Origin: Irineochytrium annulatum
Taxonomy: Eukaryota; Chytridiomycota; Chytridiomycetes; Chytridiales; Chytridiaceae
Length of the DNA stretch: 19,064 nt
NCBI GenBank assembly: GCA_027600665.1
Contig: JADGJL010000525.1
Span: forward strand, 1-19,064
Direction of reading: 5' to 3'
Under the pieces are notes generated by a model. It saw nothing but the letters and a program-made list of their open reading frames with translations, was not told the origin of the DNA and did not search any database. The position numbers and the translations under genes are program-made. Below are positions 9,015 to 17,237 of the stretch, piece by piece; positions within the stretch are counted from its first letter, which is position 1, and every line of letters begins with the position of its first letter.

Positions 9015-9932
9015 CTACCGCTCCTCCTCAGCATCCTCAAACTGCTCCTTGTCGTTGGCGTTGCGGCCATCACCCGACGGGTTCGCATACGTGAACGAGT
9101 CCCCGTTGGAGACGCCGTCGAAGACGCTCTCGAGATGTCGTAAGGCGGCTTGCCCCGTCGCCGAGAGCTCATCGGTGTCTTGGGCCGAGTACATCCAGGC
9201 GCCTGCGTCTGCACTACCGTTAGCGACTGATAGCCGTTTTGGTGTAGAAGAACAGAGGCAACCTCCGTCATTCTCGTCCTCATCCACGTAGTCCGGATCC
9301 GGATGCAGTGTCGCGCATTCGGAAAGGGCCTGGTAGATGGCGTCCACTAAAAATTTCAATCGCGAGCACGAAGTCGTCGAAGTACTAACAACTCTCCGCA
9401 TCATCCGGCACGATCCTCATTTCGCAAGTCTCATCGCCCTCCTCCTCCGCGTCCGAATCCTCGGTCGCCTTTGCCGTGGGCTCCCCTCTCAGCTCCGACG
9501 CCCTCTCATCCACCACAACCGCGCTCCCCAGCTGACAATATATGCACGGTCGCCGCGCGACCGGATCGTTCTCGCCACGCGATATGGCATGGATGACGAT
9601 GGTAGGATAGTCGATGGCCACGGACGTGGCGTTGTGGTCTTGAACGAAGAGGAGCTTTCTGCAGCGGATGATTTCAACAAGCGACGACAACAATAAAAAG
9701 AGTGTGGGAAAGTCGCTCACTCCTCGGTGACGCGAATCTCTCCCTTCCCCTCCCCCATCCGCCGGGCGAGGTCCGGGCTAGAGAAGGTGAGGTGGCAGTT
9801 CGGCTGGGCGTATCGAAGGGTCCCGCCGCCGATCTCACCCGTCGCTTGCAAGGGAGCATCGCCGTTAGCACCGGGATTTGCCGCTGGACGTTGGCTGGTC
9901 TGTGGAGCTTGCGCGGATGACAGAATGATCAT
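9015..9932 (-). CDS. pICln, Sm-protein assembly chaperone (methylosome subunit)
   Basis: pICln holds SmD1, D2, E, F and G in a ring-like intermediate and presents Sm proteins to the PRMT5 methylosome before snRNP assembly. Model on the minus strand: exons 9932-9721, 9658-9393, 9346-9263 and 9208-9015, with introns of 62, 46 and 54 nt; 251 aa (human 237). The PH-like fold shows GTLRYA, IDYPTIVIHAISR and CIYCQL. These are followed by the acidic loop EDSDAEEEGDE, then ALSECATLHPDPD, the ELSATGQAALRHLE helix and the acidic tail EQFEDAEEE, all in the family order. The third intron is 3n and stop-free, so an isoform 18 residues longer is possible; its CTAAC branch site, GCAG end and lack of family counterpart favour removal. 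The N-terminal 35 residues are poorly conserved and the start is the least certain point. The upstream gene stops 39 bp before this ATG. Confidence 0.88.
9209..9262 (-). other. Stop-free 54-nt intron inside pICln
   Basis: It starts GTTGCC, holds CGCTAAC as a likely branch site and ends GTGCAG. It is 18 codons long without a stop, so simple ORF calling merges it into the exon. Removing it joins the acidic DENDGG run to DAGAWMYSAQ, which fits the spacing of the family better. Confidence 0.7.
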
Positions 9933-9971
9933 TTGGCGAGTTCGACGTTCCCAAAAAGGCTTGGCCGGTCT

Positions 9972-10612
9972 TCAAGCCGCCGTTGACATGAGCTTGTAGC
10001 CCAATATCCCGACTGCGGCTTGGGGACAGGTCCAACTTGGTAGGGCGCGATGGAACGAGCCACTAACAGAGCTGCTAATATGAAGGTTCAACATGATAGT
10101 AATGATGCCATGTACCACAGCGCCGTGTTGACGAGCACGATGACGTTGAACCGTGGCTTGGGAGTCCGCGTAGTGTTCGACAAATGGCCCTGGTAGAGGG
10201 CAAGGACGAGGGCCAGGAGCGGGGGGATGACCTGCATGGAAGAGAAGGCACGCCATCTGGCTGTCGTCAACGGCGCAGAGCGGCAGGTCGACGTAGATCA
10301 TGACGGAGGGCGATGAGGAGGATGTTTAGGGCCCCTATCAATATCGCACCCACACGCGGTTACATTTACTATCCTCCAGCAATTAGCACTCTCCGACTAC
10401 TCACAAGAACCGAATACATTTGCTGTTAACAAGCTGCCAGCGTTATCCCATACCCGAAAGCGGAGGTTGTGGACGACGATGCGGTTATTGGTTCGCATTT
10501 CTTGTTTTCCTCTTCCTTTCGAGAGGAGGTTGGGATGGTAGGAGGTTTGCGTTCGGCGCGCAGCGGGAATGCTGCGGGCTGTCGGGATGATTTGTTGCTT
10601 CGTTGTTTCCAT
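9972..10612 (-). CDS. Unidentified small multi-span membrane protein, 4 exons
   Basis: Model on the minus strand: exons 10612-10405, 10334-10305, 10260-10093 and 10012-9972, with introns of 70, 44 and 80 nt. All phases are consistent and the product is 148 aa. The N-terminal 55 residues are basic and soluble. Three hydrophobic segments follow: ANVFGSWALNILLIAL (formed across intron 1), VIPPLLALVLALYQG and VIVLVNTALWYMASLLSFGI (completed across intron 3). The hydrophobic segments lie in three different reading frames of the DNA and only line up after splicing, which is the main support. The donors GTCATG and GTTGAA are weak, and exon 2 is only 30 nt. I cannot name a family. It sits 39 bp upstream of pICln on the same strand, so the two may share a transcript. 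The alternative is a decayed gene with frameshifts. Confidence 0.55.
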
Positions 10613-10808
10613 AGCGTCCACCCAGAGAAACTGGAAGAGTTCCCAACATGTCGCACTTTCTTCATAAGAAATAATGAGGCTCTTGAACCATGTCACGCAA
10701 CTATATTTGCAATGCTGCACTAGCCAATATTTACCGTCGTACACCGTCGGGCGCCATTACCAATTGTGACATTAAATAATGACAAGTCTCGGTCAGAACT
10801 TTAAGCCT

Positions 10809-12209
10809 TCACCGCAGGTGAGGATCATGGGCCGACCGCACATGCCGATCCAAATCATACTGGCGCCGATACCGGAAATTGCACCCCTCGACCTCGCACG
10901 CGAACCTCCTCCCGCTCTTTTCGGCATCCTCATAATCCATCCCTGTGAACAAATCCGCAAGACCAAGCTCCGGCCGGCTGTCACTCTTATCTTTCCTCGG
11001 CTTCCTCGGCTTTGGGCCCTCAACGTGCGCCGTCCTCCTATGTCGGGCAAGCGAGTGCTTATGCGTGAACGCGTTCCCACAACCCTCCTCCTTGCACACC
11101 CATGGCCTCAACCCTAAGTGAACTGAGTCCACGTGCGACTTAAGGTTGTACATGGTCGTGAACCCGTGCGCAGCGCGCTCGCAGCTGTCGTGTGGACAGG
11201 GCAACAACTCCCGTAGTGAGGGCTCCTCGTGGCACTTCATGTGGCTCCGCAGCGTGTCCCGGCGCGTAAAGACCTTCTCGCAGAGCGCGCATCGGAGCGC
11301 GTGGGACTCCTTAATGTGACGCTGGAGATCGGACCACTTTTCAAACCGGCTGCTTTCGCACCCGTCGTGCCCGCATGAGTGTCGCGGCCCCGACGCGTGG
11401 GCGGACGCCATGTGGGTCTTGAGTTCGGAAGGTGCACGGAAAGATTTCGTGCAGCCGTCGCTCGGACACGGGTAGGGTAAGGTGCCGGAATGGATGCAAA
11501 GGTGTTTGCGGAGCTGCGATTTCTTCTTAAAGCGTTCGGCGCAAGAGGGTATGATGCATGCATAAGGAGCAGCGTCGAGGCCGTGGGCCTTCTCGTGGCG
11601 TTTGAGGTGATGCTGGTTTGAAAAAGCTTTGCCACAGTCCTCGTGTATGCAGATGAAGGGTTTGCGATCTTCCTCTGTGGCCGCGTGCGTGAGAGCGTGA
11701 ATGGCCAGGTGGGATGCTCGCTTGTAGTCCTTCGGGCACCCTTCTATCGTGCACTTGTACGGCCGCTGATGAGACAGCCTGTGAGCGTCACAGAGACGAT
11801 AACATCGAGGATCCCAACCAACCTCATCCGAGTGGGACATCATATGCTGCTTGAGATGAGCCGGCTTCTTGAATGCCTTGCCGCATCCGTCCTCGGAGCA
11901 GGTCACCAGCTGCTTCCCAGATGCCCGGGCCGTCGACTGCCCTGGTGTCGACCGACCGTCATCACAAGTATCCACATCACTGAGCTCAGGCTCAGTGCAG
12001 ACGGCTTCGGATTCGCTGCCCGACGCGTCCCCTTCGTCGCTCGGCTCGAACGAGAAGTCTTCGTCCAGCTTCGCCCTAACTCGTCGACCTCGCTGCCGCT
12101 GGGCGTTTCGGCGCTTCAGTGACACTGGTCTGCCGTCCTGCAGTTCATCCTGGCCCTCGTCAGAGCCGTGGAAGTCCCAAACGTCGTCGGCGAGGTTTAT
12201 GAACTCCAT
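10809..12209 (-). CDS. Transcription factor IIIA, ten C2H2 zinc fingers
   Basis: TFIIIA binds the internal control region of 5S rRNA genes and recruits TFIIIC for RNA polymerase III. Model: exons 12209-11823 and 11765-10809, 447 aa. An acidic, Ser-rich N-terminal region with a basic patch precedes fingers 1 to 9, which run nearly without gaps from residue 104 to about 377. A 42-residue spacer follows, then finger 10. The spacer holds LADLFTG and YEDAEKSGR, and finger 10 contains RYRRQYDLDRH; I recall this LTG...GR...YDL..RH layout from fungal TFIIIA. Nine fingers, a spacer and one more finger is the S. pombe arrangement; S. cerevisiae has eight plus one. Finger 6 has an extra residue in its Cys-Phe loop, and finger 8 is expanded. 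The first true ATG of the frame is at 12209. The gene shares a 150-bp promoter region with NAD+ synthetase. Confidence 0.93.
   Translation of the reverse strand: MEFINLADDVWDFHGSDEGQDELQDGRPVSLKRRNAQRQRGRRVRAKLDEDFSFEPSDEGDASGSESEAVCTEPELSDVDTCDDGRSTPGQSTARASGKQLVTCSEDGCGKAFKKPAHLKQHMMSHSDEVGWDPRCYRLCDAHRLSHQRPYKCTIEGCPKDYKRASHLAIHALTHAATEEDRKPFICIHEDCGKAFSNQHHLKRHEKAHGLDAAPYACIIPSCAERFKKKSQLRKHLCIHSGTLPYPCPSDGCTKSFRAPSELKTHMASAHASGPRHSCGHDGCESSRFEKWSDLQRHIKESHALRCALCEKVFTRRDTLRSHMKCHEEPSLRELLPCPHDSCERAAHGFTTMYNLKSHVDSVHLGLRPWVCKEEGCGNAFTHKHSLARHRRTAHVEGPKPRKPRKDKSDSRPELGLADLFTGMDYEDAEKSGRRFACEVEGCNFRYRRQYDLDRHVRSAHDPHLR
11766..11822 (-). other. In-frame, stop-free 57-nt intron in TFIIIA
   Basis: The uninterrupted frame has an odd 19-residue insert between fingers 1 and 2. 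It begins GTTGGT, contains a CTGTGAC branch-like site and ends CATCAG. Removing these 57 nt joins HMMSHSDE to RPYKC, which is a classic C2H2 linker of normal length. The insertion is therefore best read as a 3n intron. Confidence 0.8.
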
Positions 12210-12359
12210 GAATGTTTTTCTGCTGTTTCGAAACAATGCACAAGCAGCCCAGATGTAGCAACTTGACAACCCTCAACTGCAAAACAATCGGCTGATCATC
12301 GGTTAGCTGCGTGTCCTATTTTAGCGCGGAAGTTTGAATATCAGGATTTTAAATCAGCG
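12210..12359. promoter_or_regulatory. Divergent promoter between TFIIIA and NAD+ synthetase
   Basis: The start codons are exactly 150 bp apart. The stretch is AT-rich for this window and contains a palindrome TTTCGAAA near 12227 and a GC core TTTTAGCGCGGAAG near 12320 that resembles an E2F/MBF-type element. No regulator can be assigned from this alone. Confidence 0.55.
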
Positions 12360-15126
12360 ATGGACGTGATCACCGTTGCGACATGCTCGCTGGTTCGTCC
12401 TGATCGCGTCCGATCTCCATTCTGACGCGCGATGTAGAATCAATGGGCTATGGATTTTGAAGGCAACAAAGCCAGGATCCTGGAGTCCGTGGCCAGGGCA
12501 AAGGAGATGGGCGCCGTGTACCGCCTGGGGCCCGAGCTGGAGATCTGCGGATACGGATGCAATGATCACTTCTTGGAAGGTGCTATCGGAGGAGGTTGCA
12601 TGACCGTTATGCTCACTCGGTGCTTGTAGGTGACACGATCACGCACTCGTGGGAGGTGTTGGCCGATTTACTGGAGTCGCCGATATGCCAGGATATCTTG
12701 GTCGATGTCGGGATGTGGGTGCTATGCGACATAGGGTTCTCGGCCTGATGCTTGTCCGTCCAGGCCGGTCATGTACAAGAGCGTTAGATACAACTGTCGC
12801 GTTTTCTTTTATAATAAGCGCCTGCTGCTGATCCGGCCGAAGCTTTGGATGGCGAACGACGGGAACTATCGGGAGATGAGGTGGTTCACTCCGTGGATGA
12901 AGTACAAGAAAGTGGAGGACTTCTCGTTGCCCGCCATTATTCGGGCGATTGTTGGACAGGTTACCACACTTCGAGCGATATCATTTCTGACTGAGTTAAA
13001 GGACTCGGTGGCAATTGGTGAAGGAGTGATCAGGACTCACCAGTTGGTTTCCCATTACGCATACATTCATTGATCGGCGTGCGTTAGAACGGTCTTTGGG
13101 ACTGAACTATGCGAGGAGCTCTTTACTCCACAAAGGTAGACATTTTCCACCAAATAGCAGAAGTTAAACAGGACTTCAGCCCTCACATTAACATGGCACT
13201 CGACGGCGTTGAGATCTTTGGAAACGGGAGTGGGAGCCATCACGAGTTCAGAAAGCTACACACGCGCGTTAATCTGATTAAGTCGGCGACAGCGAAGGTA
13301 TCTTATGTCTGTTAATGGAATAGCTAACGTCTTAAACGGTGCGGGGGCATATACTTGTACGCGAATCACAATGGCTGCGACGGCGAGCGCTCATATTACG
13401 ACGGGTGTCCCTTGATCGTCGTTAACGGCGAGATCGTCTGCCAGGGCCCGCAGTTCTCCCTGAACGATGTGGTTTGTCTCTCGCTGGCAGCTAGTCAATG
13501 TTAAGACATTGAATGCAACAGGAGGTGATATGCGCGACCGTTGACTTATCATCCGTTCGGGCGTTCAGAGCGGTTACGAGCCGGAACCTGCAAGCTGCGC
13601 CGATCCCATCGTACCCCAAAGTATTCACCGAGGGGCTCGTCCAGAAGGTAACGAAGCCGCTTGGGAGGCTTTCGGTGAAGGTGGATGCATTCTACCATAG
13701 CCCCGAGGACGAAATCAGGTATTAATTTACGAGAAAGCATGTTTAACCGGAGTTTGAAAGGCTGGGTCCCGCGTGCTGGCTGTGGGATTACCTTCGACGC
13801 TCGAAGCAGAACGGGTTCTTTCTGCCGTTAAGCGGGGGCATTGACAGCTGTGCGACGGCCGTCATCGTCTACTCTATGTGCAACCTGGTGTGCTCATCCG
13901 TGCAAGGCGGAAGTAGGTCTTTGCCTTGCAGCGGTATGCTTACAAAAATGTGCAGATAAAGACGTTCTCGAGGACGTGCGCGCCGTGGTCGGTGAGAGGG
14001 AGTATGTGCCAAACGACGCGAGGGAATTATGCAGGTATTGCTTCGACCACAACTCGAAAGGTCTGACACTACTACAGCAAATTGTTCCATACGTGCTATA
14101 TGGCCTCCTCAAACTCGTCTACTGAAACAAGAAAGCGTGCACAGCAGCTGTCCGAAGCAATATCCAGGTACGCCTATTATCGTTCGCGGGGGAAGTAACT
14201 TTGCCGTTGCTTAAAGTTATCACTCCAACATCAATATTGACTCAGTCACTGGAGCTATCCTGAGCGTGTTTCAACTCACCACTCGAAAGGAGCCCAAATT
14301 TAAAACTCAAGGCGGCTCGGCCGCCGAAAACTTGGCGTTGCAGAACATCCAGGCACGATCTCGCATGGTTCTGGCCTACCTATTCGCCCAGCTGCTGTTA
14401 TGGGTCAGGGGACGCTCCGGCTCGTTGCTTGTATTGGGCTCAGCCAACGTGGACGAGACGCTGCGAGGCTACTTCACGAAGTACGATTGCTCCAGCGCGG
14501 ACCTCAACCCAATCGGCGGGATCAGCAAGACGGACTTAAAGAAATTTATCGCGAAGGCGAAGACGACCTTTGATTTGCCGATACTGCAAGAGTAGCGATT
14601 TCATTCATCCGGCGTATTAAAGGTTTTGCTTACAGGTTCATTGATGCAACTCCCACTGCGGAGCTGGAACCAATTACCAGCAATTACGTGCAATCTGATG
14701 AGGTATGTATTGTCCGGCGTCGTGTTCTGTGCTCAAAATCAACTTTTGAGGTCGATATGGGCATGACGTACGAGGATTTGTCGACGTTCGGCACGCTGAG
14801 GAAGGTTGAGAAATGCGGTCCGGTTAGCATGTACCAGAAGCTTGTGAACGACTGGTCACCCGCAATATCTCCTGCTCAAGTCGCGGAGAAGGTACTGTTT
14901 TATAAGAGTAGCAGTTAACTAATTGATTTATTTTTTGCAGGTTAAGAAGTTTTTCTTTTATTACGCGATAAATAGGCACAAGACGACTGTACTTCCTCCG
15001 TCATATCACATGTCCCCCTACTCCCCGGACGACAACCGATTCGACCACAGGCCGATCTTGTACAACGCGAGATGGAGTTGGCAGTTCCAGAGGATCGACA
15101 ACATGGTCTCCGCGATGGAGTTATGA
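12360..15126 (+). CDS. QNS1: Glutamine-dependent NAD+ synthetase (Qns1/NADSYN1), 16 exons
   Basis: Last step of NAD+ synthesis: amidation of nicotinic acid adenine dinucleotide using ATP and ammonia from glutamine. Exons: 12360-12392, 12438-12579, 12630-12714, 12764-12959, 13002-13042, 13088-13135, 13180-13297, 13340-13471, 13522-13718, 13761-13912, 13956-14034, 14078-14167, 14217-14591, 14636-14702, 14751-14891, 14941-15126. This gives 693 aa (yeast 714, human 706). The nitrilase-type glutaminase triad is intact: Glu44 in [10 protein letters not shown], Lys113 in LLIRPK, Cys174 in [11 protein letters not shown]. The synthetase P-loop SGGIDS is at 355-360, followed by [16 protein letters not shown] and [11 protein letters not shown]. 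The 15 introns are all 42-50 nt and keep frame. Fourteen are GT-AG; intron 7 ends in GG, see its own entry. The stop lies 17 bp from the SmD2 stop on the other strand. Confidence 0.95.
13298..13339 (+). other. NAD+ synthetase intron 7 with a GG 3' end
   Basis: The intron starts GTATCT, has a good branch site GCTAAC at 13323-13328 and is 42 nt long like its neighbours, but ends TTAAACGG instead of an AG. Splicing exactly there joins SATAK to CGGIYLYAN with no gap against yeast and human proteins. The nearest upstream AG (ending 13323) leads to TAA after three codons, and retention reaches TAA after five. The next downstream AG (ending 13387) keeps frame but removes 16 conserved residues. Confidence 0.75.
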
Positions 15127-15143
15127 ATGCGATTTCTCATATT
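15127..15143. other. 17-bp gap between convergent genes
   Basis: Only 17 bp separate the stop codon of NAD+ synthetase (+) from that of SmD2 (-). Any normal 3' UTR of either gene must run into the other coding region, so the transcripts are expected to overlap in antisense. Confidence 0.85.
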
Positions 15144-15590
15144 TCACATATTTCGCAATACAAGAATCACTAAACAAATCTGTGTTAGTATCTCAATAAA
15201 AGGGATGAATGCAGCTCACCTGAGTCGCCGCGCAGGAACATCTTGCTGATAAACCGGTCCTTGTTCACCGGCTTGGCCTTCTTCTTCCCCTTCCCCGTCT
15301 TCGGAATTTCGGTCCACATCTCCTTCACGTTCTCAAGTACCATGTTGCAATGCCGGTCGCTGCCCACGAAAACAAACCTCAATTAAAAAGAAATCTCGCA
15401 AGCAGGCAGGTAAAACTCACAATGCCTTTACACGCGCGAGCAACTTCCTGTTGTTCCGGCAACTGATCAGGATCTGCGTGTTATTCTTCACGGACTGCGT
15501 CAGGACCGACAGGGGACCCGTCGAGAACTCTTGCTCCTCGAGGGCCCGGATCTCCTCTTCGGTCATCTCGGACCTCGCTTTTGTCGCCAT
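15144..15590 (-). CDS. SMD2: Small nuclear ribonucleoprotein SmD2
   Basis: A core Sm-ring protein of U1, U2, U4 and U5 snRNPs. Model on the minus strand: exons 15590-15421, 15359-15220 and 15169-15144, with introns of 61 and 50 nt; 111 aa (human 118, yeast 110). Sm motif 1 reads [20 protein letters not shown] followed by [20 protein letters not shown]. The SmD2-specific [20 protein letters not shown] and Sm motif 2 MFLRGDSVILVLRN follow. Phe of KAFDRH and Val of GDSVI are both created across introns. Intron 2 carries a perfect TACTAAC branch site. The last exon is 26 nt and replaces the usual RNPL ending with RNM and stop. The start ATG gives [14 protein letters not shown], of usual length. 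pICln, which binds this protein before snRNP assembly, is encoded about 5 kb away. Confidence 0.96.
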
Positions 15591-16132
15591 GATGCTGGAA
15601 TGGTGTGGACGGAATTTGACGAACGACTTTTAGTACAGTCCAACTGATCCCCTTATTTTTTTTACCCCCACCGAGTGATCCAGCTGGAGTATTTTGTGAC
15701 TGCAATGTTGAGCTAAAATGCTCTAATTGTGGTTTTTAAGCCGGTCGCCCTCCCCCTCCTTTTTCCCCTACCTCATTTTTAAGTAAAGAGACGCAAGTTG
15801 TGTTTTCTTCACGCAAATATAACAAGAACGTCAACGGCTCTGTGATATTGCACCCATCGTCTGCGACCTCTTGTTCTGTGCCACCCAACTGAGTGTCGAA
15901 CTTGGCTGTTCGGAAGACAGGTTCACCCTTTCGCGCCATCGCTGTTAGTTCTCATATAATCGGACTGCATTACCTGACCAGGAAAAAGTTGTACGCCTTT
16001 TCCCTAATCCAAACTTTCGTTCCAGCCTTTTGCGATCGCTTTGTCCGAATTTTTTTCGGCGAATAAAATCAGCGCCCACAAGAAGTCTTGCTGAAAATCG
16101 CGTTTGATCAAAAAACGCGCTCGAACAACACG
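15591..16132. promoter_or_regulatory. Divergent intergenic region, SmD2 and Thi5
   Basis: 542 bp between the start codons of SmD2 (-) and the thiamine-precursor synthase (+). It must hold both promoters unless the doubtful ORF at 15736-15939 is real. Fungal Thi5/Nmt1 genes are commonly repressed by thiamine, but I found neither a convincing TPP riboswitch core nor a clear regulator site. Confidence 0.5.
15736..15939 (-). CDS. Doubtful 67-aa open frame
   Basis: An ATG-started minus-strand frame upstream of SmD2. The first 50 residues have a balanced composition (MARKGEPVFRTAKFDTQLGG and on to LTFLLYLREE) that looks protein-like, and the end is a Gly/Lys-rich translation of a purine tract. A possible donor (GTAGGG) follows the Glu codon near 15776, so it could be an exon. 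I recognise no family, and it may be a chance frame in the Thi5 promoter. Confidence 0.25.
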   Translation of the reverse strand: MARKGEPVFRTAKFDTQLGGTEQEVADDGCNITEPLTFLLYLREENTTCVSLLKNEVGEKGGGGRPA

Positions 16133-17237
16133 ATGTCGACCGACAAGATCACCGTCCTGCTCAACTGGGCTGCCAACCCGTACCACGCGCCCCTTTACCT
16201 CGCCCAGAAGCTCGGCTATTTCACGGACGAGGGCATCAAGGTCGCCATTCTGGAGCCGAGCGATCCCAGCGATGTGACCGAGATCATCGGCAGCGGCAAG
16301 ATCGATCTCGGATGCAAGGCGATGATCCACACGATAGCCGCCGCCGCCCGCGGCTTCCCGGTCACCTCCGTCGGCACGCTGCTTGATGAGCCATTCACCG
16401 GCATCGTCTACCTCAAGAGTCGCGGTACCATCACCGAGGATTTCACCTCCCTGCGCGGCCGTCGCATCGGCTACGTCGGTGAATTTGGCAAGGTCATCAT
16501 TGATGCGCTGACCAAGCGCTACGGCATGACGGTGATTGATTTAAATTTCTTTTTCTTCTCCCAATTTTCTTCCCTTAATTCAGTCGTTTAACCAACGCAA
16601 ACCATTTCTAGCCTGACGACTACACTGCCGTTCGCGTGGGAATGAACGTGTCGGATGCCATCATTCGCGGTGTTATCGATGCCGGTGTTGGTTTGGAAAA
16701 CATCCAACAGGTCGAACTCGAGGAGTGGTCTATCAAGGTACGCGCGCACCACTTGTTTCCTGTTGTTGTCAATTCTTTTTTATTTTATTTTATTTTATTT
16801 TTTTTTTTTGATTGCTCGCCATCATTTTAATCAATTCCTTGGTGTAGGAAGGGCGTACTGCTGACGATGTCGGCATGCTTCGAATTGACGAACTTGCCGA
16901 CTTAGGCTGCTGCTGCTTCTGCTCTGTCCTTTACATCGGCAACGACAAGTTTATCGAAGAGAACCCTGACAAGGTCCGAGCCTTCCTGAGGGCAGTCAAG
17001 CGAGCCACCGAGTACATGCTTGCAAACCCCGTCAAGGCGTACAACCTGTATGTCGAGATGAAGCCGTACCTCGGGTCCGAATTGAACCGCAAGATGTTCG
17101 ATCGCTCGTTGCCCTACTTCTCGAAGTCCCTCGAGAACATTCAACGCGACTGGACCAAGGTCACCAACTTCTCAAAGACGCTCGGTGTCGTCGATGATTT
17201 GTTCGTGCAGAACATGACGAACGAGTACCTGGCCTAA
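16133..17237 (+). CDS. THI5: HMP-phosphate synthase (Thi5/Nmt1), thiamine pyrimidine biosynthesis
   Basis: Makes the pyrimidine half of thiamine (HMP-P) from its own bound PLP and one of its own histidines, a single-turnover reaction known from yeast and Candida Thi5. Model: exons 16133-16531, 16612-16737 and 16848-17237, with introns of 80 and 110 nt; 304 aa. Lys62 (PLP Schiff base) and His66 (the histidine consumed) are at exactly the Candida positions, in GCKAMIH. The iron-linked signature CCCFC is at 196-200. Also present are [13 protein letters not shown] near the start, GMNVSDAII and QQVELEEW. The protein ends NMTNEYLA; yeast Thi5 (340 aa) continues with a roughly 35-residue Glu/Pro-rich tail that is absent here. 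Exon 1 is conspicuously close to other fungal Thi5 sequences. Thiamine repression is likely by analogy but not shown by the sequence. Confidence 0.96.
16776..16809 (+). repeat. T-rich microsatellite, (TTTTA)n and poly-T, in Thi5 intron 2
   Basis: About 34 nt made of T runs and TTTTA units, ending in an uninterrupted T run of over ten bases. It lies within the second intron of the Thi5 gene, between the donor and the branch region, and explains why this intron is longer (110 nt) than most others here. Confidence 0.9.

Noticed and set aside
9972..10301. 109-codon minus frame as the membrane gene
   Set aside because: It reads through two probable introns and gives a Pro/His-rich, non-membrane sequence. 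The spliced model gives clean hydrophobic helices.
12970..14700. NAD+ synthetase region as a pseudogene full of stops
   Set aside because: Every stop falls in a 42-50 nt interval with GT donor and branch-like site, and the joined frame is colinear with the family from end to end. Only intron 7 has an abnormal boundary.
15860..16000. Possible TPP riboswitch upstream of Thi5 (CTGAG, then ACCTGACCAGG)
   Set aside because: The two short matches are over 90 nt apart and the conserved AATGC...GCG...GGGA half of the aptamer is missing. A covariance-model search (Infernal, TPP family) would decide.
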